From positions 203,148 through 267,147 of the forward strand of contig JASWJB010000022.1 of assembly GCA_032433595.1 (NCBI GenBank): a DNA stretch of 64,000 nt, given 5' to 3'. Numbering within the stretch: position 1 is the first letter of the stretch; every line of letters begins with the position of its first letter. Positions 32,539-42,199 of the stretch are shown here, in pieces. The stretch is from Conoideocrella luteorostrata (taxonomy: Eukaryota > Ascomycota > Sordariomycetes > Hypocreales > Clavicipitaceae). The notes under the pieces are model-generated. The model made no database searches. It was given only the letters and a program-made list of their open reading frames with translations, and was not told where the DNA came from. Both the position numbers and the translations under genes were made by a program.

Positions 32539-34207
32539 ATGCCGGAAATTGTCGACGGCATCGAAAGATACCCTTCCACGGGCAAGAAGGTGATAGTCGT
32601 TGGTGGAGGTAATGGAGGCCTTCAGGCAGCACTGGAGTGTTGGCGCAAGGGATTTGAAGTTGAAGTGTTGGAGAAGCAGGATCAGATTTCGCCTCTTGGC
32701 GACTTCTTCAGCGTTTCGCCACCCGGCGTAGCGACTCTCAAGTACTATCCGAGCATGAAGGCCGATTACGAGAACAACCAATGCACGGGAAAGCTCAAGA
32801 CGCTAGCACCAAACGGTAAAATGCTTTGGGAAGGTCAATGGGAATGGGCTCGCCCTGGAGCTCACCATGCTGCTCCAGATATCAAGATGTGTTTTGCTAT
32901 TCGGAGACCAGTGTTTACGAAGATACAACTGGACCAGGTCAATCGACTGGGAATACCGGTGCATTTCGGTGCCGACGCCATCCAAGTCACAGAGCACGAA
33001 GATGGCAATGGTGTCACAGTGACCACGAAAGCTGGTGAAAAATACATTTCGGATGTGTGCATTGCAGCCGATGGTAAGTTCTTTCTAATTTATGTCTGGC
33101 GAAGAAGCTGACAACAGCCTACGACAGGGATGCATTCCGGATTCTATCGAAGCCGGGAAGACACAGTCAAGGTCGGCGACAGTGGATATGCGATTTCACG
33201 TGTCGCTTACGCAATCGACAAGATCGAACCAGGCTCGTTAGCAGAAGGCATTGCCAATGACGGAACCCAATTCCGGAACTATTGTGGCAGCGGATTTCAT
33301 ATGGTGTGTCAGCTAGATGTCCCGTGAAACAACATGGCTGTTGGCTAACGCCCTTCACCTCAGAGCGTCATGATTTGCAACGGTTACATATCGCCCGCTT
33401 TGACACACAAAGCCACGGAGGACTCGAAGGAGTCCTGACACAATCTCAAGGATCCAAGTTATCTGGCTGGGAAGGTGAAAGAGCTACACCCGGATTTTGA
33501 TCCGGCAGCCCTAGATGTCATTCGGCAAATACCCGAACCGACGGTAGACTGGCGGCTCATGTGGCGCGACGGGTCAGAACGGTGGACATCAGAACACGGC
33601 CGCATCATTGCGCTTGGAGACGCTGCTCACGCCTTCTTCCCAACCTCAGCAAACGGTGTAGTGCAGGCTCTTGAGGATGCTCTTTCGCTGGCTGAATGCC
33701 TTCGTCTGGGTCAAAACGATCTAGGGTGGGCTACAAAAGTGCATAACAAGTTAAGGTATGATATATCTCGTTCACTCGTGGATACGCTTGCTGACAACTT
33801 GCGGTGTATGTAGATATCAGCGCACTTCGATCCTCCAGAAAACTGGGTATGTACCAGCGTGCGAGAGCAAACTAGTCAAAGTCGACAAATCTGACAGAAT
33901 ATCCAATAGGTTTATCAATCGTGAAGAAATCCAACATCTCGACGTTGCAGCTATTGAGAGAGGTGAAGGAACGGGTGATCTTGCCCACTCCAAACAAGGG
34001 AAATGGGCATGGGGACACAATGCGGAGCTGTACGCGAGAGACAATTTCCAAAAATGCTTGAACCATATGAAGGAAGGAACCGCATTTGAAGCCACAAACA
34101 TTCCACCCGGGCACGTCTTCGAGCCGTGGAATCTCCAGTCCGAGCTCGACCGAATGGCGAGTGGCAGAAAGTCGAGTTTGAAACAGAATGGCGATTGGAG
34201 CGCCTGA
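32539..34207 (+). pseudogene. FAD-dependent monooxygenase (salicylate-hydroxylase-like) with an in-frame TGA
   Basis: Exons 32539-33073, 33128-33303, 33364-33755, 33814-33846 and 33910-34207 join in consistent phase (477 codons) with good GT-AG introns. Family marks are the FAD Rossmann loop VIVVGGGNGGLQAAL, the second FAD motif GRIIALGDAAHAFFPTSANG, and the AADG strand. Such enzymes hydroxylate aromatic or polyketide substrates with NAD(P)H and O2. In exon 3 the frame EDSKES is followed by TGA (33436-33438) and then continues without shift into HNLKDPSYLAGK, where relatives have Trp. No intron can remove it without creating another stop. It is therefore a nonsense allele, a sequencing error or a readthrough case. 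The remaining sequence is well preserved, so the lesion is recent. Confidence 0.75.
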
Positions 34208-35342
34208 AAGATAGATTCTACAGCGTCTGACTACCTGGATTTATCACATGTTGCGCATCTCAACTCAGGAGCTCTGTTGCGCATCGAAAGCAAAGCATGA
34301 GATGACTCGGAAAACAGGAGAAGCGAAGAAGCATCAAGGCAACGATGTCATGGCAAGAAAAGACGACGGTCCACGAATTAGTTAGTCAATTGACATTGCT
34401 TGTTCATTGAATGAATACCATCTAGCTCCGGAGATGACCCTGCTTTTGCAAACGATTTTGAAGTCGGTCACACAGTGCAATCAGATGTCTTTGTGCCGTT
34501 TCTTTTGTTTTAATTGGTGATGATGCCTGCTTTTATTTAATTTAATTTTGCTCCATTTTATCTCACTTATCTGCCCAGCCGGCTTCATCTCTTCGCGCGA
34601 ATGTCAATTTGTTCAAATCTTCTTTTATTTTCCGCCAACAAAAGATCGCAATGCTGAACTGAAAGGACTCTTGCAAAAAATTAATTCAGGGTGTTTGCAG
34701 TGCCCCAGAAACACTCTCGGAGCTTTATTCATGATATTTCACCGTGCAAATAAAGTCGGAATCGCTTGGGAATATGTCCCACTCCTGACTTGAGTGCATG
34801 GACTCATTTGCCAGTGGTGCAAATCTGTAGCGGCGCAATAGTCATAGAAGAGGGGCGGGGGATTAAAGCCTACGGGCCCTAAGCAGGAAAAGGCTGTTTT
34901 TTTTTGGACATTGATCGCCGAACCTCAAGCACGCGGGGCGCATTGTATCTCGAGGGACGCTGAATCTGATAACCACCGTTAATACAGAAAGTTTTCTCAC
35001 CAGCTAAGTGTGTTGCAACATCAAGTTTAGGCGACGCACGAGCAAAGGCGCTGTTGTAGTAGGCATCGAGAGCAGCCGTGTGTGTTGGGTCTCACCTTCC
35101 GCGCCAGACGTCACTCGCCCAGGCGACCCGTGTGCTGGCAGAAGCCGGCGGGATCCAGTCACGTTGGCCGCAGCAGCCATACTAACGAGCATCTTCTGCT
35201 AATCCAGAGATTGCGCAATCCAAAACATCCCGTGCTCTCAACTAGGAATACAAAAAAATTGCACCAGTTTCTGCAAGCTCTTAGTGTGTCGGTGCTTATC
35301 TTTTGCAGGCTGTTTCGAATACGTCCGCGCGTTTTGGTGGCA
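34208..35342. other. Intergenic between FAD monooxygenase and hydrolase
   Basis: No gene recognised. The short frame at 34548-34793 has no family features. Confidence 0.4.
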
Positions 35343-36299
35343 ATGGAACGGCATCCAGAATCCAAGTTCCGCCCTTTCACCTTGCTTATGAGAAATGGGG
35401 GATTCCTCTCCGGCATCGTCTACCTTCCCAACCATCCACCGGCCGACAACGCCGACCGACCACTGGTTGTCCTCCTTCATGGCGGTGGATGCGGAGCCCA
35501 TCATTACGACGTCGATCGAGACCACACATCTTCGCTGGCAGCTGAGGCGGTTTCCCTCGTCGTCGTCTCTATCAATCGCCCATGCTACCCGGGTTCATCG
35601 TCTTTACTCCCTGTTCCTAAGAATAGCTCGTTTCATCGCGAAACAGGACGATGGGAACATGAGTTTATTTTTCCTTTGTTGTGGCAGACCTATGGCGAAC
35701 CGAATGGCTGCGTTGGTCTGGTGGTCATGGCACACAGCCTGGCGACACCTGGCATACTAGTTTCTGCTTCGCTTCACAGCCAAGAGGCTGAACCCGAATA
35801 TCCCCTCTCCGGACTCATACTTTCGGGGTGGGGAGTGATGCCGAATATCGAATCACAAAGAAAAAGGATGAGCTGGAGTCGGGAGCAGTTGGTCGCGAAC
35901 AGGCATATTCTGATGCTTAGCGAAGAGCACCTTGATGCTGCTGATCCTCGCCTGCGGAGCCTCCTACCGCAACACACAGCTCCAGCCCCTCCCGAAGAAG
36001 CAGCAGAGTGTGTAGATGGGCCTTGGGCTTCATATTGGACATCATTCGCGAGTCGGATTAATATTCCTATCATGTTTGGTATTGGCGAACACGATTGGCT
36101 GTGGCAAGGCACCCGAGATCACGTCTCAAAGTTCGAGGCTTTTTTCCCCAACTGCCCGCGGTTTGATGGCAGTGTAGTGCTTGGGGCTCCTCACGCTATT
36201 GAATGGAGCTACTTTTCGCGGGGTTGGTACGCGCGCTGCTTTGGCTTTGCTTTGGAAGTTGCAGCTCTGTCGAGACGGAGAGTTAGAGCGCCTACATAA
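35343..36299 (+). CDS. Alpha/beta-hydrolase-fold protein
   Basis: Single-exon 318-aa protein from the ATG at 35343. The frame is open ~260 nt further upstream but holds no other ATG. The oxyanion motif LVVLLHGGGCGAHHYDVD is followed by a predicted nucleophile at VVMAHSLATPG, where AHSLA replaces the usual G-x-S-x-G. The acid is probably Asp in MFGIGEHDWLW and the base His in VVLGAPHAIEWS. The length and order fit small serine hydrolases that act on esters or thioesters. It sits at the edge of the possible metabolite cluster. The substrate is unknown. Confidence 0.65.
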   Translation: MERHPESKFRPFTLLMRNGGFLSGIVYLPNHPPADNADRPLVVLLHGGGCGAHHYDVDRDHTSSLAAEAVSLVVVSINRPCYPGSSSLLPVPKNSSFHRETGRWEHEFIFPLLWQTYGEPNGCVGLVVMAHSLATPGILVSASLHSQEAEPEYPLSGLILSGWGVMPNIESQRKRMSWSREQLVANRHILMLSEEHLDAADPRLRSLLPQHTAPAPPEEAAECVDGPWASYWTSFASRINIPIMFGIGEHDWLWQGTRDHVSKFEAFFPNCPRFDGSVVLGAPHAIEWSYFSRGWYARCFGFALEVAALSRRRVRAPT

Positions 36300-37258
36300 A
36301 GCTTTGATAGGGCTCGTGCCTCCCACTTCAAAGTGATTTTTTCGAGACTCAGAAGCAAGCTTTCTTCCACGTCTGCCCTTCACTAAACAGTCGCCATGCC
36401 TGATGCTAGATAGTCAAGAACCGGCTTCTCAATGTTACGGTAGCGTGAGCTGAAGATATATCTGGTTTTCCACTAATCAAAGACTTAAGGTGGGTTACGC
36501 AATACACGTATAATTTGCAAGTAGTTTTCGGTTACGACGTGAAGACCAATCGTAAAGTGTGGTGAGGCAATTACGCACATGCTTAAACAACCGGAAAAAA
36601 AGAAGAAGAGAAAAACCCTACATACGTAATACATACGTTTCTGTCTGGCACTAAAACACCAGATCGGACGCAAACGTCAGGTTTTATAATTATATGAATA
36701 TATTGAAATACGATCATGTTCCTTGACCCAAGAGATTCTAGTATGCAAGAAAATTGAACAGAAGAACAAATCCCCAGCTATGCGCTTCAAACTGAAGATG
36801 GATAAGGGCCTTTTCTGTCTTTTCTTTCACATGTGTAGATGCCTCCTAAGTCATCTAGCTTGTCGATATCTTCAGCTTCGACCATCATAAATTCCAGAGC
36901 GTAAGAAGCATAGGGGCTTCTGGTGATGAGGGTATCAATACTTGAACGTGAAGCAATAAAAGAAACAAAACAATTAAATTCATCTGATCTGGGCTATCTA
37001 AGAAAGAGGAAGAGGAAGAGGAATGCCCCCGAGCGCGCCGTATAAAAGAGGCGCGCTATGGTGGCCATGTGACCTTGTCCGCAATTGCTCGTACGCTTGA
37101 CGAGGGATTCCAACAGTGTCACCCGCGAGTATCATCATCTTTCTTCTACGTGGCTGTAGTTGCTAAACGACCGTGCAGACAAAGGGGAGATAGGATAACT
37201 CCAACGCACTAATTCAAGATATATAAAACCCTTCTTGGCGTATAGATTTAGCAAGGAT
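36300..37258. other. Intergenic with a degraded LTR
   Basis: No gene recognised. The right part (about 36985-37115) is a degraded solo LTR of the 8214 family. Confidence 0.4.
36985..37115 (+). mobile_element. Degraded solo LTR of the TGTGGG...CCAACA family
   Basis: Shares CTATCTAAGAA-AGAGGAAGAGG, GCCGTATAAA, GGCCATGTGACC, CGCTTGACGAGGGATTCCAACA with the copies at 8214-8410 and 61478-61680. The 5' end is eroded. Confidence 0.6.
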
Positions 37259-37567
37259 TCAGCCCAGGCTGTCAAACGTCGCAGGTCTTGGAGTGTCATA
37301 ATCCACATCAATTCTATGATTTAAAAACTCTGTGACTTGGTGTAGCTTTTCTATGTCAACGGTTGGCTGAAGGCTATGGCGAAGCAAGCCAGATGGGGAA
37401 GGATGTCTGCAACCTCTACGTAATCTTGTCACCTGTTGCTTCAATTGCCGTGCGTCTATGCTCCTTACAGCTGTGGAGATGCATGCATCTACGTTTAGAC
37501 GAGAGCATCTATATGGCAGAGATTTTGTGGCCAACATGTCTGCGGGGATTTTCGGCATATCAGGCAT
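37259..37567 (-). CDS. Small unrecognised open frame
   Basis: A 102-codon frame from an ATG at 37567, just downstream of the gasdermin-like gene. The product ends DYDTPRPATFDSLG, which looks protein-like, but I recognise no family. It may be a gene remnant or chance. Confidence 0.2.
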   Translation of the reverse strand: MPDMPKIPADMLATKSLPYRCSRLNVDACISTAVRSIDARQLKQQVTRLRRGCRHPSPSGLLRHSLQPTVDIEKLHQVTEFLNHRIDVDYDTPRPATFDSLG

Positions 37568-37586
37568 TGTGCGCTACGTAGGCGGC

Positions 37587-38420
37587 TTAATTTCCTCGAA
37601 TGAATGAAGGAATGAACAAGGTCTCGTCCTCCACCACGTGCTTATCCCAGTCTCCATCCAGATCATCCACGTCTTCTAATACAACTTGGACAATATCGTC
37701 TTCGCCGTCTTCCTCGTCTCTCATCCTCTCCATCGTTGGCCACTGTCGAACATCCGACAGCCGAGATTTGTCGATGTGCTTGCTCGAGAGCCAAGCGTGC
37801 CGTATCTTACGGTACTCTATCGCGCAGACCTGTTCCCCCGGGGCTACAAAATATGACTGTTCTCCATCCAGCCCCTGCCGTTGAAAGTCTACGCTCGGAT
37901 CGACAATGCCCCCGAGAGGCGCGACGGCTCCGACGGCGGCCGATGACAAGCTGACGGGAACTTGGACATGACCGCCGGCTCTCTTCCCAGCCATCGATTC
38001 CTGGCGTATGCTGGCGTCCGTGATTGTGTGAAAGCCGACGATTAAGAAGATACTGTGACCCTGGTCGATTGCTTGCTCGATCCAGGAGCGGGTGGCTGGT
38101 AGGCGTGTTGCTTTGTCAAACCAGGCTTCGGAGTTGTCAAGAGTGTACGTCTTGAAATGGTTTGTCGCCACGCAAACTTTCATCTTGGTGCCTTTGGAGA
38201 AACTTGAAGACAATAGAGAGGTGAGAGCCGAACGGATGCCGGCGGCAGAGGCAGCATGATGCTCGCCGGTGTATGCAGAGCGGGCAGTTGCCAACGTGGT
38301 AGGCTCTAACTGAGGATCATGATGATGCTGATGGGGGTACTCGACGTTGGTAATGAACCGGCCCAGCTTGACGGAGCTCTGCGGTAGAAGGATCTGCGAC
38401 GGGACAATGCTGAACCTCAT
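37587..38420 (-). CDS. Putative gasdermin-like pore-forming protein, divergent from TPR-CHAT protease
   Basis: Single-exon 277-aa protein with no signal peptide. Two beta stretches stand out: SIFLIVGFHTITDASI (123-138) and SYFVAPGEQVCAIEYRKIRHAWL (189-211). The order resembles the gasdermin N-domain pattern of a YVVTE-type strand followed by IPKGTVLAYRV. Between them is a small-residue loop (ASSAAVGAVAPLGG-like, 158-172), and a highly acidic tail (DEEDGEDD...DDLDGDWDK, 235-260) could be an inhibitory C-terminus. The length fits fungal gasdermins, about half of which neighbour protease genes including CHAT types. Here the TPR-CHAT gene starts 362 bp away on the opposite strand. Homology is not proven by eye; it could be another fungal beta-rich family. 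Confidence 0.45.
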   Translation of the reverse strand: MRFSIVPSQILLPQSSVKLGRFITNVEYPHQHHHDPQLEPTTLATARSAYTGEHHAASAAGIRSALTSLLSSSFSKGTKMKVCVATNHFKTYTLDNSEAWFDKATRLPATRSWIEQAIDQGHSIFLIVGFHTITDASIRQESMAGKRAGGHVQVPVSLSSAAVGAVAPLGGIVDPSVDFQRQGLDGEQSYFVAPGEQVCAIEYRKIRHAWLSSKHIDKSRLSDVRQWPTMERMRDEEDGEDDIVQVVLEDVDDLDGDWDKHVVEDETLFIPSFIRGN

Positions 38421-38782
38421 TTTGCGCCGCTGCTTGACAGAATCCTATTCTCGTTGCTGGGGTTGCGGCTTGGAGGCATTAAATACTAGTACTCCCGTGT
38501 GTTTGTTTATTAGCCACGCGCCAACGGGGGCGAAGGCGGGGGCGCAGGCCGCTGCTTCCGAGCGATTCTATTGGAAGAGGCATCGGCCGGCCTGAGCCGT
38601 CCCTCCGATCATAGCCGTGTGGCGCAACTCGGGGGGGGCTCAACCCCCCCCCCCCCCCCCCGGAGCATGCGGCAAGCGACGACCACATCTTGTGCATAAA
38701 GAAGACCACCACACCGACTTAAAGATAATCACGACGAATCCACTCTGGGGTTAGGTCAAGCGCTTATTTTCCATCTCTCGTA
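38421..38782. promoter_or_regulatory. Shared divergent promoter region with G/C homopolymer hairpin
   Basis: The 362 bp separate two divergent start codons, so both promoters must lie here. At about 38632-38661 a run of G8 and a run of about 18 C are separated by CTCAA, forming a possible G/C stem or a slippage-prone tract. Adjacent GGGGGCG-type words (38526-38543) also occur. Confidence 0.5.
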
Positions 38783-41700
38783 ATGAATAACCAGCAGTAT
38801 TTGCAGCAGCTGAGAGCTGACGCCGATCATGTGCCAGACACGCCTGACGCCATCCCCCTCCCTATCCGAGCGTACGATACGTTTAAACAATCTGGAAACC
38901 GTGGACATATTGACGAGGCAGTAGAGCTCGCTAGACAGAGCATCAAAATTCACATAGGCGATGCCCAGTCGTCATTTAGCCCGCTAAACCAGCTTAGGAT
39001 CATGCTTGAGGAACGGTATCAGTCAGCGGGCGAAATAGCCGACCTTGAGGAAGCAATCACAGTGACGAGGCAGTTGAACAGCATGACGCCATCTGATCAT
39101 CCTAACTTGCCAGTTAGATTAATTAACCTCGCCTTTAAGCTCAGCCAACTGTATGAGAAGACAGGCGAAATAGCTGACCTGGAGGAAGCAATTTTGTTCC
39201 TCAGGCAAGCAGTCGACATATCGCCAGTTGATGGTCACCTGGTGGTTGGTTTAAATCTCCTAGGACGCCAGCTAAGTCGCCGGTTTAAGCGAATAGGCGA
39301 AATATCCGACCTAGAGGAAGTAATTAGAGTGGCGAGGCACGAAGTTGACTTGACGCCACTCGATGATCATCTACACCAAGTAGCTGGTTTAAGGTTCCTG
39401 GGAAACCAACTGAGTCGCCTGTATAAGCAAACAGGCGAGATATCCGACTTGGAGGAAGCAATTATAGTGGCTAGGCAGGAGCTTGACTTGATGCAAGCAG
39501 ACCATGTCAACCGGGCAGGCAGGTTAAAAAATCTAGGAGACTGGCTTGAGAGCAAGTATGAGCGCACCAATAACATATCCAACCTGGAGGAAGCAATATT
39601 AGTGGTCAAGCAGGCTGTTGACCTGACGCCGTGCAACCATCCTGGCCGAGCAAGCAGGTTGATTAACCTCGGAAATAAGCTTGATCGCCAATATAAGCAT
39701 ACAGGCGATGTTGATGACGCTGAGGAAACAGTTTTAGTGTTCAGGCAGGTAGTCGACTCAACGCCGATAGATGATCCTAGCCGGGCAACCGGGTTATATA
39801 ATCTGGGAAAGCAGCTGAACAGCCGATATATGAAGACGGGCGAGATAGTTGACCTTGAGGAAGCAATTATAGTAGCCAGGCAAGCAATCGATTTAACGCC
39901 AAAAGATCATCCTAAACGGGCAGGCAGGTTGGACAACCTAGGAAACCAGCTTGAGGACCACTATCATCATACAGGAAGGATGGCCGACCTTGAGGAAGCA
40001 ATTGGTATGGCTAGGCAAGCGGTCAGTTTAACGCCAGCTAATCATCCTGACCAAGCAAACCGATTAAATAACCTTGGAACTATGCTTGGGGTCCAATATG
40101 AGCGGAAAAGAAATATAGCTGACTTGAAGGAAGCAATTTCGGTGGTTAGACAGGCAGTCAGCTTGACGCCGGCAGATCATCCTGACCAGGCAAGTTGGTT
40201 AAATAATCTTGGAAGCCAGCTGTCCAGGCGATATGAGCAGACAGGCAAGCTACCCGATCTGGAGGAAGCAATTACAGTAACCAGACAGGCAGTCAACTTA
40301 ACGCCAGCCGACCATCCTGACCGGGCAGCTCGACTACATAATCTCGGACACAAACTTCATTTGTGGCCTGCGCGGAGAAGCGAGGAAAACGGCCTCAAGG
40401 AACTCATAGAGGCAGTCAACACAATGTCGGCTGACGATCCTAACCGGGCAGTCTGCTTAACCAATCTCGGAAACCAGCTTACCGGCTGGTATGGCCAAAT
40501 GACTGACTTGGAAGAAGCTTGCGCATATTACCTCGCCGCCTGGAGCTGTCAAAATGCCACCCCTTTGGAGCGAGTCGAGGCTGCTGCACGGTGTCTCCCG
40601 CAGCTCGCCAAACAGTCCAAGATTGACCATGCCATCCAGCTTGGCCTAGCTGTCCTCGACCTGCTGCCGGCCGTCAACACAAAGCTCCTCGACTACAGCG
40701 ACCAGCAGTTCGTCATGTCGACATTTGCTGGCGTTGCTTCCAATGTCTGTGCCTATCTGCTCAAGGCAGGTCGACGTTCGAAAGCCTTGAAGAGTCTTGA
40801 AAGAGGGCATGCAGTCATTCTCGGCCAGCTCGTGGACGGTCGGGATGATCTGTCGTCCTTGCGACTCCATCACCACGATATCGCTGGGCGATATGACCGA
40901 CTCCGAGACGAGATCAATGAACCGGCAGGCGACCCCGAGCTATGCAAGGACCGCACAAAATCAGCGAATCGGAGGCGGGAAGCGGTGGCTGAGCTCGACG
41001 CGTGCGCTCGGGAGATTCGAGGCATCGCAGGCTATGAGCGGTTCCTGCTTGGCCAGACGGACACTGACATGCAGGCTTGTGCCATGCAGGGCACCATCGT
41101 TGTTATCAACGTCACCGAATATCGCTCTGATGCGATATTCGTGTCCCAAGTCGCCATCAGCACCATCAATCTGCCGCGGCTGCTTGCCGCGGACGCAAAA
41201 GCTTGGCTTGGCCAGCAATGGACAGGGCGCGGAGTGAGAAGGGGAGAGCGGGTGCAGAAGAACAAGGATTACCTCGATTATCTTGCCTGGCTATGGGATG
41301 TGTGTGTCCAGCCGGTTCTAGAGGCAGTCGACAGAGAAGACCACAGGTCAGCAGACGTGCTGCCGCGGATATGGTGGATGGGGACGGGGCTTGGCCACTC
41401 GATGCCGTTTCATGCTGCCGGGGTGCACACTGCGGGTTCTACGCAGAATGCACCAAACAAGGTTGTCTCGTCATACACACCGTCAATTAAAACCCTTGCT
41501 TATTCCCATCGCCGGGCAAGCATCGCAAAGGACACGGAGGGCTCGCTCCTGATCGCCACGATGCCAACCACGCCGGAGGCCGACGCCTCGGACCCGGATG
41601 CAGGCATATTGGGTGATATTTCTGGCGTCATGAGTGAGGAGAAACTGCTGAAAGAGCTGGTGGCAGGCAACATGCGTGTAGAGTCACTAAATCTACCGAG

Positions 41701-42199
41701 CGTGAGCCAAGTGATTGACAAGCTGCGAGACTGCTCCATCGCACATTTTGCCTGCCACGGTACGACGGACCACGTAGATCCATCCAACAGCGGCCTGATC
41801 TTACAGAGACAAGATGATCAAGGGCTGCGGCGGGACCGGCTAACGGTGCACCAGGTGTCGAAGCTACGCCTGGACAACGCTCACATCGCGTATCTATCGG
41901 CATGCTCGACGGCGGAGAACAGGGTGAAGCGGCTGTCGGACGAAGTACTCCACGTTGTCAGCGGGTTCCAGGTAGCTGGGTTCCCACACGTAGTGGGATG
42001 CTTATGGCCTTCGAATGACAGGATTTGCGTCGAGGTGGCAGGCAAGTTTTACAGGACCTTGTTCGAGCATTCGAGTGAGGCGACTGGATGGGAGGGGCGG
42101 GACGTGGCGAATGCTGTGCGGAAGGCGGTGATGGCGGTGCGAGAGACGGCCTTGAATGCGCCGTTGCTTTGGGCGCAATTCGTGCACTTTGGAGCGTAA
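38783..42199 (+). CDS. TPR-CHAT caspase-like protease
   Basis: Single-exon 1138-aa protein. Residues ~60-560 are at least ten degenerate 44-residue tetratricopeptide units with the recurring pattern TGEIADLEEAI-x-VARQAVDLTPADHPDRAGRLNNLG. A helical spacer follows. Residues ~850-1138 form a CHAT domain, the caspase-like peptidase unit named for HetF and TPR proteins. The catalytic dyad is visible: His992 in HFACHG and Cys1041 in LSACSTAEN, followed by the family's GFPHVVGCLWPSND. CHAT proteases act in bacterial and fungal cell-death and immune pathways, with the TPR part sensing a partner. The frame is open throughout and both catalytic residues are kept. The likely substrate is the divergent neighbour at 37587-38420. 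Confidence 0.9.
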   Translation: MNNQQYLQQLRADADHVPDTPDAIPLPIRAYDTFKQSGNRGHIDEAVELARQSIKIHIGDAQSSFSPLNQLRIMLEERYQSAGEIADLEEAITVTRQLNSMTPSDHPNLPVRLINLAFKLSQLYEKTGEIADLEEAILFLRQAVDISPVDGHLVVGLNLLGRQLSRRFKRIGEISDLEEVIRVARHEVDLTPLDDHLHQVAGLRFLGNQLSRLYKQTGEISDLEEAIIVARQELDLMQADHVNRAGRLKNLGDWLESKYERTNNISNLEEAILVVKQAVDLTPCNHPGRASRLINLGNKLDRQYKHTGDVDDAEETVLVFRQVVDSTPIDDPSRATGLYNLGKQLNSRYMKTGEIVDLEEAIIVARQAIDLTPKDHPKRAGRLDNLGNQLEDHYHHTGRMADLEEAIGMARQAVSLTPANHPDQANRLNNLGTMLGVQYERKRNIADLKEAISVVRQAVSLTPADHPDQASWLNNLGSQLSRRYEQTGKLPDLEEAITVTRQAVNLTPADHPDRAARLHNLGHKLHLWPARRSEENGLKELIEAVNTMSADDPNRAVCLTNLGNQLTGWYGQMTDLEEACAYYLAAWSCQNATPLERVEAAARCLPQLAKQSKIDHAIQLGLAVLDLLPAVNTKLLDYSDQQFVMSTFAGVASNVCAYLLKAGRRSKALKSLERGHAVILGQLVDGRDDLSSLRLHHHDIAGRYDRLRDEINEPAGDPELCKDRTKSANRRREAVAELDACAREIRGIAGYERFLLGQTDTDMQACAMQGTIVVINVTEYRSDAIFVSQVAISTINLPRLLAADAKAWLGQQWTGRGVRRGERVQKNKDYLDYLAWLWDVCVQPVLEAVDREDHRSADVLPRIWWMGTGLGHSMPFHAAGVHTAGSTQNAPNKVVSSYTPSIKTLAYSHRRASIAKDTEGSLLIATMPTTPEADASDPDAGILGDISGVMSEEKLLKELVAGNMRVESLNLPSVSQVIDKLRDCSIAHFACHGTTDHVDPSNSGLILQRQDDQGLRRDRLTVHQVSKLRLDNAHIAYLSACSTAENRVKRLSDEVLHVVSGFQVAGFPHVVGCLWPSNDRICVEVAGKFYRTLFEHSSEATGWEGRDVANAVRKAVMAVRETALNAPLLWAQFVHFGA
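39030..40480 (+). repeat. In-gene array of ~132-bp TPR-coding units
   Basis: Eleven or so imperfect copies of a 44-codon unit, each marked by GA(C/T)CT(G/T)GAGGAAGCAAT. Adjacent units late in the array (about 39990-40330) are most alike, consistent with recent duplication or conversion as seen in fungal recognition proteins. Confidence 0.75.

Noticed and set aside
33430..33480. Intron removing the in-frame TGA of the FAD monooxygenase
   Set aside because: The only nearby GT donor joined to available AG acceptors gives a 20-43-nt intron, and the longer option creates another stop, besides deleting conserved residues.
35082..35342. N-terminal extension of the alpha/beta hydrolase
   Set aside because: The upstream frame is open but begins at TTG and contains no ATG; the ATG at 35343 gives a family-like length.
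38632..38661. C/G homopolymers as telomere or origin sequence
   Set aside because: There is no TTAGGG-type repeat nearby and it lies between two intact genes.
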